Assembly: GCA_034336665.1 (NCBI GenBank)
Contig: CM067566.1
Span: 27,186,330 to 27,250,329, forward strand
Length of the DNA stretch: 64,000 bases
Source: Luscinia megarhynchos
Taxonomy: Eukaryota > Chordata > Aves > Passeriformes > Turdidae
Direction of reading: 5' to 3'
Position 1 is the stretch's first letter; every line of letters begins with the position of its first letter. The notes under the pieces are model-generated. The model worked only from the letters and a program-made list of their open reading frames with translations, searched no databases and was not told the origin of the DNA. Positions 1 through 11,073 of the stretch are shown here, one piece after another. Both the position numbers and the translations under genes were made by a program.

Positions 1-1119
1 TAGCATATCAGTACAGGCATCTGAAACGTGCCACATAAAAATGATTTTTTTTGTTCTTGGTGGGCAACTAGGTTGTTCAAACAACTTTTGTTTGACTGAG
101 CTTTCTAGAAGATTATCAGCCTTACTCAACAATTTACCAACATCGTTAGTTTTCTATCCTAATAAATGAGAGATATTTTTTCTTTTTTTGGTATAATGCT
201 GCATTTCAAGTGCAGACTAACAGGCTGCTTTTCTACAAAAGAACTTTTGAAAAAGAAAGCACGCTGTCTGTTTTGCAGTGAACATGGTGTCTCAGAATTC
301 AGTAGAAAATGCATGCTTGTGTGACAGAGAATAGGGAATTGTCATAATTGTCACCTTGTATGAAACAGAAATCATTTATCATGACTCAGATATGTGTTTC
401 TGGGCTTTTTGCTGTCTTGATTTCAGCATGGCAAATGTTCATGAACTTTTCTTCTATCAGGGAAAATCCTTCTAATAAGTCTTTCTGTGTATTTAAAGGA
501 ATAGGATAGAAATCTTCAGAAGGTTCAGAAGGTTCATTTAGTTAGGTTTTTCAGTACATTTCAAATTTTCTAGTGATTTTTTAAACTCAGAAAGCAGAAG
601 ATATGAACTCAGTGTGTGGATACACTTTTGGTTAAGTCAGGAGCCTCTTCACCTATAGTTATTTAAAACATTAGGTTCCAAACTTTCATTTTAAAGATGT
701 GATTTTTCTTTTCTGCATATTGTGATGTAAAATCTAATTCTATAATTCACATTATATGCATCAAAAGGTTTGTAGTACCTGCTAAAGAGAAATGATGTGT
801 GGAAGTAAAGAAGGAAATGTAGAGTTGCTGGAGAAGATGAAAGATAGAAAGACTTTGTGTGTGAATTTTTAATATCCCATACAGTTCAGCTCGGTTCCTT
901 TATGTGAGTCTTTTTGAAAACATCACCTTAACATGACACTACTTTCTTTTAAATATGTATTTTAATCCTGTCTCAGCTGCTATTATTCAGCCCTTAATAA
1001 GTCGTTTGTTCCTTATACATCAAAACCCTTTCAGTGATTATTTTGGCCAAGAGTCTCCTGCAGCACTCTCACACAGGAGTGCAATCTTGCAGGTGCAGCT
1101 GCAAGACTTTGTGGGAAAA

Positions 1120-1141
1120 GATTTGCAGCTGATTTGCAGCT
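1120..1141 (+). repeat. 11-bp tandem pair
   Basis: GATTTGCAGCT occurs twice back to back with no mismatch (1120-1130 and 1131-1141). This is a minor slippage-type duplication inside a GC-richer patch. Confidence 0.85.
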
Positions 1142-4100
1142 GATGGCAATATATAGGGTGTCAGGACATTTTCAGTGAGTGCAACAAGGATGTTCCCTCT
1201 TCTTTTCAGTGAGCTGATGAACCTCCTTCTGCTGTCTGGGTGGGGAAGTTCACAGGGCTGCCACCTCTGTGCTCTCTGACTGCACCAGCCTGTTGTCAAG
1301 GTTTGGATGGTGCCAGAAGTTGGAAAGGTTGCTTCTGCTGCAGGAGTATAGACAGCACAGACGAGGGCAGGAGGAACTCTCACTGTGTCCGAGGTACAGC
1401 TGGCACAGCCTGGTAATAGAGTAAGGTCCCACTTTGCACAGAGTGCAGGATACTCCTTCTGATGAGAAGGTGCCTGGCAATGTTTGGGGTTTTTCGTAGA
1501 TTGGGAAAATCTGATATTTTTGTCTTGCTGTCTCGTCTGCAATTCATGATTGAAAACAATGTCAAGGCTCCAGTGGTCTGTCTACACTAGCACTACAATT
1601 GATGCTTCTGTTTGAGGGCATGGGGGGGTCAGCAACAGTGGATGCCTTTAGGGGAAAAGTAGGTCATAAAAGAATATATAGGTCAGATTTATTGGAATTT
1701 TTTCTTCTAAAAGTTTACATTTTGTGGATTCTTATACCAGCCTGCTAATACATCTCCCCATTTATGTTAAGGGTTGCTTAGTGTTTGTTGTTTTAGGCAG
1801 TATGTGCAAACAAGAAGTGTTCAGAGCACTGAAGCAGCTAATGTAACAAAAAGAGGTTGTAAAACAAGTAAATCTGGATAAAGGGGAAAAAAATCAATGG
1901 GTGTGTTTGGGGGGGGATCTCCAGATACAAATCTGTACTGTCTTGTATAATAGAGTTCTCTTCATATGAAGCACTATTTACATTATGAATAGCCTTTTCA
2001 AAAAAATATGGCTGTCTGGCATGAGCATCGAGAATTGCTATGGCTGTCAGCATCTGTTCTTTTGTTCTCAGAACAATTTTTCCGTCTAACATTAGAGGCC
2101 AAAAGGATTTTTAACTATGGTGTAGCATTACTTTGTAATTTTCCTACTACAGTCAGTCTGGCAATAAAACTTCTTTCAGTGAGAAAGTGAAGAAAGTAAT
2201 GTTATTTTTATGAATTCTGTGCAACAAATATCTTCCTCCACAGCACTGTTAGCAGAGAAAGCATTCATTTTGTAGAGTGACACACAGATTTTATGTAAAT
2301 AAGGGGCAGTTCCTTCAAAACAGATGCTTAATACTTAATGAAACTATTTTCATTTATCACCCAGAAAAAATACATTTTATTCTAAATAATTGCCTGATTG
2401 TGATTGACTTTTAAAATACAGAAGTCTATGAGAAACATTTAAAAGAAAAAGCCCTCTTTGTGTGAGCTTTTTAAACAAGTGCACACATCATTTGTGCTTT
2501 GTTTCTAGCACAGTCTCTGCCAGCATCTGTGTGAGCTTCACCAAGGAAGCATCACTGGAAGCTATTCTGGCCAGCTCTGATCCTCTGTAAAGACTTGTGG
2601 AGACTGCTTGTAGCACCCCGTGCAGGAGGCAGATTTTGAGCTGAAGCTAGCACAGCCCTGAGCAATAAGGTCCAGGATCTATTTTTGTGATGTATTTCAG
2701 TAGGATGACCAAGAGCAAGGAGGGGAAAATCCTGCAGGGTGTATCTGGTGCTGGGTGTCCAAACTGAGAGGCACTTTTCCTCCTCCCCAGTGGTGGGAGG
2801 CTGGATTTGCTCTATCCCAGGCAGGGCTTTTGCTGCTGCCAGGAATCTCTGCTGGTGAAGGGATTGTTGGCAGGAGCCTCCTGCCCTCCTTTTGGTCTGG
2901 TGTGGATTACACCTGCCTCCAGCTTTGTCTCCAAACCATAGATATTTCTGGTGTCTGTCGCCAAGGCATCCTAGCAACTGTGACAAAAATAAAGGTGGGT
3001 GAGCGCAAAGCTTTTGCTAGAAAGTGGAAGAATTCAGAGAGGTTATAAAGCCTTGTTCACTGTAACACTCTCTGTCAGCTGAGATTGCTGAAATTCCAGC
3101 AAGCCACGGGCACAGAGCTGCCACTGCCCCAGCAGAGAGGAAGGATGTTGAAAAAACCACTCACAACCTGATGGGAGAGGTAAATTTATATTGTTTTATT
3201 AACCAAACTGCATTTCCACAGCAAAATATTGAATGACAATAATGGCAGTTCAAAAGACCCTAACAGCTTAAATGTTTCATTTGATTTATTATTATTGATA
3301 TAATTTAAACACTTATTAGCAGAACAAGTAGATTATTTAGGAATTGCCTTGTGTACTTTCCTTTAGTCCCAGTTTGCTCAGTGCTGTGTTAAAATGACAT
3401 GTAATGGTACTTCAGGCAGAAGGAGCATTTGGTCAGTCTGCCTCTAACTGCTGTTGGTCTGCATGTACTTTGTGTTTTGAAGAATGGTAATCCTTCATAT
3501 TACACAATCCTCTTTTAAAAAAAATAATCCTGGTGTTATGTAAGTGATAAGTAATGTGTCCTTAATGTATTATCGTGGGCAGGAATATTTCATCACAAAT
3601 ACTTTTATCCGCACAACTATCAGTGAAAATGAGGGGGAATAACATAAAAATAAGAGTCACACAATGCCATTAGGCAGCCAGTGGTTCAATCAGGCTATGA
3701 GAGTCCTTCTCCAGACCACACTTTTCATATACTTTCAGATCCCCTTGCTAAATATTGCTGCATATTGCTATGTCTCTCTTTCCACAAGCAGTGATGTTTT
3801 CATCAGAGTTCACATCTCTGCTGTGGAAGAATTTTCAGTAAAGTGTTCAGGAAGTTTAATTATTAAGAGGCAGTATCTGCACTTAGATTATGTTTATTTC
3901 CAAATCTAGAACTGTTCTTGAAACAACTTTTTGCTTTTACTTATGCTTGCTAGGTTGTACTAACTCTGGATAACACCATCTGTGCATGTAGATGATTTTT
4001 GAAAGCATGATAGAACAACCTCAAAAAATCCTTAAAGGAGTATTTTGGGGTTTTTATAATCTTATAAATCATAGTGTCATAATGATGCTCTTCCAGCATA

Positions 4101-5818
4101 GTAAGCCACTGAAAATTTATAAAAGCTTTAAAACCTGCTTAAAGAAAACAAACATGCAGCAGAAGGATTGTATCTTATTCTTGGCTCTCCTTTGCCTTTT
4201 ATTATTGCACTATGCTCTTGCACACATAAACAGTCCCAAGTAGGAAATTCTTTATTTAAACAAATGTTGTGTTATACTTTTGTCTGTCGGATTAGAAAAA
4301 GAAGATTACTTTCTGTTCATTAGGGAAATTTCTCTTTGTAAGAATTATGAATTTATTATCATCTCATTATAAATCATATCCAGTTTTTCACCCAGATGTG
4401 AAATGTCTTTACTAGAGTGATGGCTCCACACCAAATAATAAATATATACAGGGTGTCATGCTACATGATGCTATCAGGCTGTTAGTTTCAATTAACAACA
4501 GCAACTGAAAAAAGAGTCATTATTTCTGTCTACACTGGAAACTCGTGGGTTAAGTGATTCAGAGGTGCTCTTAGACTGGATGGATGGGAATCTGTTTATA
4601 CTTTGAAATACTTTAAAGTTGCAGTGTTGTTTCCCTTTCCTGAGAGCAGAGCCTCAGAACAGTAATGGTTATATGAAGACCAGTTGATTGATTCAGCTTA
4701 AAGGAATTATTTTTTGTTTTTAGAAAATGGAGAATATGAACAAAGCAACCTCTTGGACCATAATAGAAAGTCCAGATTTAAAAGCTGTTTGCATGCTCAC
4801 AAACAGTTAACATTGCTTTTTCTTTTTCAAATGTCTGCCTTTGGTTAAAGAATGAGGACTGAAAGGGAGATGCAGTTTGTGCAGCTGCCCAAGTTGTGCA
4901 GTCGGGGTATCCAAATGTCTTCTCTAATCAAATTATGAGACATTATTGGGAGACTAATTGAAAACCCCAGAACAGCTCATCTGCAAATCCTGCTTGGTAA
5001 CAGTGCTTGGATGGTATCATAATGCTGCTTGCAGGGTCCAAGTTATCCACTTCTCTGGAAATCATGCCTGGAATGCCATTCTTCCTATGCTCCCCTCATT
5101 TCCTTTCCATCCCAAAGCAGCAGGAATCCCCACCTGCTGCTGGCTCCCACTGGTAATAGAGGGACAGGTCCAGGCTGACACAGCAGCTGTAACCCACAAA
5201 GTCCTGCACAAGTCTGCAGACACAGCCCTGGGGGCAGGGATACAGAGATCCTTACAGGCAGCCAGCTGCCAGCATGTACTTTGGAGAGCTTCTGTGGGTT
5301 TTATTTGGGGCTGGTGGTTCCAACACCTACTGACAGCTAAAGTCAAAAACAGTCTGTGCTCTGGTGATAAGATTTCATAGGTCTTCAGATTTCTGTAATA
5401 TGTGGTCTTACAGTCTCTTTTTACGTCAGGTGAACAGGCTCTGGTTTTAGAAATTTGTCTGTCTGTTTGGGATGCTACATGGAAGGAAAAAGTCTTAAGA
5501 TCTCAGTGACTTGAAAACACACAGGAAAAAGCAATACTTGCCTTCGTTTCTCTGATAAGGAAAGGGAAATCCTTTGTGGAACAGAATGATCTGGTGTGGT
5601 TGTACATTCTTGTGTGTCAGGGGCCAATAAACCCACTCTGAACTTTTCTCTAGATCTGACATTCCATGGAGATGCTTCAGTGTGCTTTTCTGGCTCTTTT
5701 TGAGTTCACTTTGATCAAATGTTATTATTTTATCAATGTCTTCCCTCCCATCTACTAGACTAGCCTTTATTTTTAATACATAGAATAATTTATTTATTAT
5801 AGCTTGAATAGCTGTCAC

Positions 5819-5853
5819 TTCTAGAAAGTGTTGCTGTTCTAGAAAATGCTGTT
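5819..5853. repeat. Imperfect tandem pair with two TTCTAGAA palindromes
   Basis: An 18-bp unit beginning TTCTAGAAAGTGTTGCTG (5819-5836) is followed by a 15-17 bp partial copy beginning TTCTAGAAAATGCTG (5837 on). Each copy begins with the palindrome TTCTAGAA (5819-5826 and 5837-5844). That palindrome fits a minimal inverted TTC..GAA pair of the heat-shock-element kind, but two pairs 18 bp apart are weak evidence for a functional site. Confidence 0.7.
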
Positions 5854-6417
5854 GGAAGCAGCACAAGGTCTTTACATGCTTTTTGCCATGAGAAAGCTGT
5901 GCCTGGTGGGCAGTTCTGTCACTGAGAGAACTGACAGTATCCCACACCTTGGGATCATAATGGCTTAATGTGAATGTCTTTTGCTGGTGGCTATCTGTCA
6001 TACTCAATATGTGAAGGCTTCCTCTTTCCTGTCAGCCATTCAGCTCCTGGAATACAGGCCAAAGCAATGGATCCACTCTGCATTCGCCCTTGACTCTGGA
6101 CGAAGTGAACTGTCAAATGTTCACCCACAGCTGGACATTTCTAAGAGGCAGCCTACAAAATGTGCCACAAATATCTGCAAGTGTCCTTTCCAAATCCCTG
6201 TATTTCCAGGGCACACCATGCTGTTCTTGTTCACAGTTTCTCAGCTTGGTGCACTGCCTCGTGTTCTGGGACAGTGTTGGGAGCTGCATGCTGAGAGTAC
6301 AGCTCCTCACAAAAACCTAGGAGGATCGTCCAGACTTGACCTATAAATTGAATCAGATTTTTCCATTCAAGTGCAAGAGGATATTCTGTGTTCAGGTGCC
6401 TCCATTGCTTCTCCCAT

Positions 6418-6889
6418 GGTGGGTTGACCCTGGCTGGACACTGGACACTTGGTGCCCACAAAAGCTGCTCTGTAACTCCTCTCCTCATATGGACAGGGAT
6501 GAAAAAATATAAGGCTTGTGGGTCAAGAAAAGGGCAGAGAGAGATCACTCACCAATGATTGTCATGGGCAAAACAGACCTTGACTTTTTGAAAATTAATT
6601 TAATTTATTTCAAATCAAATCTGAGCAAGATAGTGAGAAAAATGAAAACTAAATATTAAAACATCTTCCTCTTACCCCTCCATTCTTCTGAGGCTTAGTT
6701 TCTCTCTTCTCCCAAATTCTCTAACTCCATCCCTCCAGAGGGGCACAGGAACACATGGAATGGGGTCTCAGGTCAGTTCATTACTTGTTCACTTTGCCAC
6801 TTGTTCATCCCTTTGTCTTCAGGAATAGGACTCTTCACACTCCTTATCTCAAATTCCTTGTTCCCCACACTGGGTCCAAAAAGGACTCT
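6418..6889. mobile_element. Decayed endogenous-retrovirus LTR fragment (songbird type)
   Basis: The segment opens with GGTGGGTTGACCCTGGCTGG and continues through GGTGCCCAC, a GAGAGATCACTCACCAAT stretch, an AATTAATTTAATTTATT stretch and a pyrimidine-rich CTTACCCCTCCATTCTTC block, to about TGGGTCC. From memory, this order matches one end of a long LTR that is abundant in songbird genomes. I cannot name the exact Repbase entry. Many small differences and indels show that it is old. It is truncated: the distal part of the LTR is missing, replaced at 6890 by the start of a second LTR fragment. No gag, pol or env coding sequence is present. I did not assign a strand because the LTR sense direction is uncertain from this piece. 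Confidence 0.65.
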
Positions 6890-7030
6890 GGTGGGCTGAC
6901 CTTGCTGGTTGCCATGTGCCCACCAAACAGTCCCCTGCTCAGCAGCACAAGGGAAAGGAGAAAGTAACATGGAAAAAAATCTCCTGGGCAGTTTAATAAA
7001 GCAAAGACCATGTGTGCCAGCCATGTCCGG
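6890..7030. mobile_element. Second, abutting LTR fragment of a related family
   Basis: GGTGGGCTGACCTTGCTGG at 6890 repeats the opening of the fragment at 6418 and is again followed by TGCCCAC. It then diverges into a different downstream sequence (CTCAGCAGCACAAGGG, then a GGCAGTTTAATAAAGCAAAG segment). In my memory that second part belongs to another songbird LTR family that shares the same terminal region. The similarity fades around 7030. The join between the two fragments lies at or very near 6890. Confidence 0.55.
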
Positions 7031-9274
7031 GGAAGTCACTGCTAGATAGGCATTGAGCTGACCAAAACACTAGGCAGAGAACAATCTCCTCTTGAGAAGT
7101 ACTACTTCTGTCAGTCTGGGTAGGAAAGGCTTGAACTTCCATAGCATCTTTCTCTAAGTTGTTGCTATTAACTTTGTTGTTTTAGTTAAGCTGTCAGGCA
7201 GCCTGGGAGTTAAGTAATTAAATTGCATTTAGTTGTTCAGGTAAACTTTAGGAAGCTTAGTGTTCTTTAATGGAGCTTTTTGATTGTGGGACTTGAAGAA
7301 CTGAAAGGCTGGAGTCAAAAGGCTCTTCTCTTCTTCTTGGGGAAGATTTCTTATGTTGGAGGATTGCATCCAAGACTTGTTGTACTTTTGAGCATCTTAT
7401 GGGAGGGTGTCCCTCTCCATCTGTCATACTGTCATTCTGTGAGGGTAAGACATGTCATTAAGGACTTGCTTTGCAGAGTCCCAAAATGTATTAATCTTTA
7501 GGGTGTTCCTAAGACCACCTCTTTAAAAAAAAGGCAGCATAGGTTTTGAAGAATTCAGCAGTTAAATATTAAGTGTCAAAAAAGACACACCTGGATGTAG
7601 AATTAATTTCTCTTCAGGCTCTGTGTGAAGTGTATTAGGACAATAGCAGTTGAAGACAATGAGGTACCAGTTCTACTGCTCCAGGTAGAATGGTTAGTGA
7701 AATTCTGACTTAGAAACAGCTACTGGTTTTGTCTTTCAGGCATAAAGAAATGTGGAGATGTTTTGTTTTTTGGGAAGAAAAAAATGAAATGTGGGTAAAA
7801 ATACCAGTTCACACTCTCTGGGAGGGCAGCCATGCAGGTAATAGATTTGGCATTAGATGCAGCTGGGAGGTGAAAATGAAGAACTGGAGTCAGCTCTCTT
7901 TTAGTTGCATAGAACTAACAGAGTTTTGGTCTTTTATTTTCAGCAGCACTGATAAAATTTATGAAAGCTTGGAATAGGCAAATGGTACCAGCTCAAATAG
8001 CTAAAAAATATATTTTTACCTGTAATTTGTAGTAAACATGAGAATGCATCTGGTTTCTAGCCAATAAACACAGAGTAATTACTGCATTAAAGATAGAAGG
8101 TTTATCTTCTTAGGCTGCAGGTTCCTTCTCCAATTACATTGGCTTAACATAATTTAATAGAAAACAAGTTAGTATTTGCAAATGAAAACATTTAAGATGT
8201 AGGAAGCATTTATTTAATACTTCCCCCTCCATTAAAGGCTTTTCTAAGCTTTTAGGATCTCAATATATTTTCATTTAAGCCACTTGTGGAATCCTTCCCA
8301 CATCTGTTTATCAGGATATTTTTAACAATTTTGCAAACTATTAGGAATACACAATGTGAGTTTTACAAAGTTCTGCTGGCAAGCAGAGGGGAAGACCGTG
8401 GTGCTCCCACTAGGTGGGGCAGCATCCTGTCACGTTTTTAAGAGCTGGCACACTCATGTTTTCTTCTGTGACAAAGGACAATTTTCCAAAGGCCTGTGGG
8501 AACCTGTTGAGAGCCAGCCCATCTGGAGCAGACCAGCTTAGGAGATGCCATCTATTACAGCTCCCCTTGGATTGTTACCCCAGCAGCTGACACAGGAGCC
8601 TGTTCTGGGGAAACATTGACTTTTTTTTTGCCTTGAGGTTGAAGGGATCAGTGGCTGCAGAGCTGGAACAGCCCTGTGATATGGCCCACTGCCTGCAATC
8701 CACCAGCACAGTTTGGGACTGCCATTCAGAGATGTTTCTTTAAGATGTCTCCAATGACTGTCAGCAGATGTGTATGAAGGTGTTTGTTGCTTTTTTTCTA
8801 CAAGAAGTGTGATGATTCAATGATGGAAAGGCTTATAATAATAATGTAATTGGTTCTGAAGGTTTTCTGAACCGTGCCTTGTCACAATGCTTGCCCAGTT
8901 TCTCATCCTGAAGTTGAACTTTAATGTTCCTTCAATGTCAGGTTCTTACTCTTCTAAGAGTTCCTTTTCAAAACAAACTGCTCATAATTCAGGGTACTCT
9001 GTCAGCACTTCTGGGAATAAATTTGGCACTTTTTAAAAAAGCCAGTGACAATTTTTTTCTTTTCCCTTTTAAAGCTGTAATTAAATGTTTCACTTAACAG
9101 CCATTTATTTTTGATTATTCTAGTTTACTGCCTCACTTTTTTGAATTATATATATCAGTCTATGAAGGGCAAGAGACTAATAAAAGCTCTGAATTATTTT
9201 TAAACAAGTCCTTATTAGATAAATAAATAATAAAGGTGATTCTTTATGTACTGGTGGTTCTGCGTGTGGTGTTA
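7031..9274. other. Non-coding single-copy DNA, no gene recognised
   Basis: AT-rich and without interpretable frames. It holds a homeodomain-like AT-rich stretch near 7160-7240 (TTAAGTAATTAAATTGCATT) and a GC-richer patch at about 8360-8720. The CTCF-like motif at 8407-8418 lies in that patch. I see no recognisable transposon. Confidence 0.6.
8407..8418 (+). promoter_or_regulatory. CTCF-like binding motif (candidate)
   Basis: CCACTAGGTGGG matches the CTCF core CCASYAGRKGGC at 11 of 12 positions; the last base is G instead of C. It is followed by GCAGC. It lies in a locally GC-richer patch of otherwise AT-rich DNA. Motif matches of this length arise by chance, so occupancy is unknown. Confidence 0.3.
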
Positions 9275-9485
9275 GAATAAAGGGAATGGCTTTGAAGTGA
9301 GAGTAGGCTTAGCTTGGATATGGGGGAGAAATTCTTCACTATGAGGGTGATGAGGCTCTGGAACAGGTTGCCCAGAGAAATTGTGGATGCCTCATCCCTG
9401 TCCAAGGCCAGGCTGAGCAAGGTTTTGTACAACTTGGTCTAGAGGAAGGTGTCCCTGCCCAGAGAAAAAGATGGGTTTGAAGGTG
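9275..9485 (+). mobile_element. CR1 LINE 3' fragment, sense
   Basis: The order of blocks is typical of the non-coding 3' end of bird CR1: GGAATGGCTT, then GGAGAAATTCTTCACTATGA, GAACAGGTTGCCCAGAGAAA, GTGGATGCCTCATCCCTGTC, CAAGGCCAGG and GGAAGGTGTCCCTGCCC. The copy is 5'-truncated, as is usual for CR1. Its last roughly 60 bp, including the terminal ATTCT repeat, are eroded or missing. No reverse-transcriptase frame is present. Confidence 0.9.
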
Positions 9486-9580
9486 ACAGCATTTCAAAAT
9501 TACTTGAATCCCTTCCTTTAAAATTGCTCTTGTCTTTTTAGGGTCTGAGCATTTTTGAGTGGGAGGATGATGGGATATTT

Positions 9581-9608
9581 ACTTTCAATAAATTACTTTT
9601 AATAAATT
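9581..9608 (+). repeat. 14-bp tandem pair
   Basis: ACTTTCAATAAATT (9581-9594) is directly followed by ACTTTTAATAAATT (9595-9608), with one mismatch. A further AAATTAT-like echo lies just downstream. Confidence 0.8.
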
Positions 9609-10423
9609 ATTATTCACAGTAAATTATGTCACAGATTACTACTAAAAGTGTAATGCAATCCCAAATTGATAATATTTACCATACTAATGATCTCCAGTTA
9701 TGAAAAAGAGTGACAGTAGATGTAAGATAACCCTGAAACTGAGATTTAAGTGAAAAGCATGAGATGGACTGAATACTGTGCAATACTGTAATAAGAAAAA
9801 CATTAATTTAAATATGTCCTAATTTTCCTGCCACTCTGTCATTTCAGGCTAGAGCTATCAGTACCTTTCTAACATGACTGGACCATTACTAAAGGTCGCT
9901 CTTACTTTAAAATTCTGGGAGAATTATGCTTTTCTGGGAATAATCATAAAATGCCTGAGCAGTTTCCTCTCTCCCCTCTCCCTCAAATTGCTTGTATGTA
10001 GCCTAAATAAAATTCAGGCTCCACTAAAGATACTTTTTTTAAAATTTCGAAGAGGGGGAGAGATATTCTTTGTATTTTCCTCTTTAGATATCAAAGAGAG
10101 TGAAGCATTTGAGCCTTTTTAAATTATTCAGCACTGCCATATATTTTACATGAGAAGATATTCTTGTATATCTTGATTAAGCATAGGAAACTGGTCTAAT
10201 ACAGTATGCATCTATTTGCAGAATTCCAGTTCCTAAGAAAGGAGTGTGGTGTATATAGACACACATATTGGCATCTATATATACATTTATATAGGTAATA
10301 AATTAATATAATTTTTATTTATATGATGTAATTAATTGTGGGGGGACTGGAAACCACTAGTTTCCATGATTGATTACAGGCTGAATTTTGTAGTGTCATA
10401 AACATCAGCTAAGGGATGTGACC
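9609..10423. other. Non-coding AT-rich DNA, no gene recognised
   Basis: Contains a TA-rich run at about 10245-10335 and a 7-bp perfect inverted repeat, TGGAAAC / GTTTCCA, with a 5-nt loop at 10348-10366. No gene or named repeat is seen. Confidence 0.6.
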
Positions 10424-10478
10424 TGGGCCAGGAGCTGGACTCAAATATCCCTTCCAACTCAGCATGTTCTCTGATTCT
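10424..10478 (+). mobile_element. Very short CR1 3' terminus, sense
   Basis: Only the last roughly 55 bp are recognisable: GGAGCTGGACTCAAAT, CCCTTCCAACTCAGCATG, then TTCTCTGATTCTG. This is the CR1 3' end with its terminal ATTCTNTGATTCT-like motif. Its small size suggests severe 5' truncation at insertion. Confidence 0.75.
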
Positions 10479-10975
10479 GTATCACAACTGTCTGCAGAGA
10501 AATAAGATGTTGTTCAAGGGTAAAACCAGCAGGAAAAATAACTGTTGGTTATTTTAATTTTTCAAAATTGATGGAAGTATCTCTGTTTTACTCTGTTTCA
10601 ACTTTTTTCCTCAAGGAAAACAACTTGAGTCACACTTTCTGTCTTGTTGAGAAAAATTCTCTTGGTTTTAATCTTTAGCAATGAAGTAAAAACTTACAAT
10701 AAATGTTTAATCTCTGCATTCAAAGATATAAAATGTGATAACAGAAAACAAATATAATTAATTTATATGTTTGTTGATGACATACAGATGTTCCACATAT
10801 GTGCTTGCTAGGCAGCAGTGGGCATATTCATTGAGACACTGCACCAATGCCTACAGACTCATGACACTGTGGTAAATATCTTTGGAATTTTGGACTTGTA
10901 TCAGGAATAGAAATATTTATTAAAAAAAAAAATACTGTAAAGAAAGCTCAGATTATTCCTTAAGATTCAGGGGTG
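10479..10975. other. Non-coding DNA, no gene recognised
   Basis: AT-rich sequence between the CR1 terminus and the T/G tract. It includes a short A run near 10921-10932. Nothing else is recognised. Confidence 0.6.
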
Positions 10976-11073
10976 GTGGGGTTTTTTTTTGTTTTTGTTT
11001 TTTTGTTTTTTTTTGTGTTTTTTTTGGTTTTTTTTGTGTTTTTTTTTGTTTTTTGTTTTTTTTCCCCCTTTTA
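10976..11073 (+). repeat. T-rich low-complexity tract with G interruptions
   Basis: About 98 bp consist almost wholly of T runs broken by single or double G (GTTTTT, GTGTTTTTTTT and GGTTTTTTTT units), ending in CCCCC. It is a decayed poly-T/(GTn) simple repeat. It could be the remnant of an antisense poly-A tail, but no flanking retroposed gene is recognisable. Confidence 0.9.

Larger units (their letters stand above)
1..6417. other. Non-coding single-copy DNA, no gene recognised
   Basis: Mostly AT-rich sequence with frequent stops in all six frames. Three GC-richer patches stand out at about 1040-1480, 2510-3000 and 5040-5340. They carry overlapping open frames on both strands, which is what GC-rich sequence gives by chance, and none of the translations resembles a family I know. 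The longest frame in the window, 170 codons on the minus strand at 5495-6007, lies here and also looks like chance. Small features inside are an 11-bp tandem pair at 1120-1141 and two TTCTAGAA palindromes at 5819-5844. Confidence 0.6.

Noticed and set aside
1069..1542. 157-codon minus-strand frame
   Set aside because: It lies in a GC-richer patch where two other minus-strand frames overlap it in different registers. The product is low-complexity and unrecognisable.
2552..2986. 144-codon minus-strand frame in a GC-richer patch
   Set aside because: The opposite strand is also open for much of it, and the composition is that of random GC-rich DNA. I considered a retroelement remnant but found no motif.
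5495..6007. 170-codon open frame on the minus strand, the longest in the window
   Set aside because: By a rough estimate for 40% GC, one frame of this size in 64 kb is only mildly unlikely. The translation has no recognisable domain, it includes a slippage duplication, and no splice or promoter context supports it.
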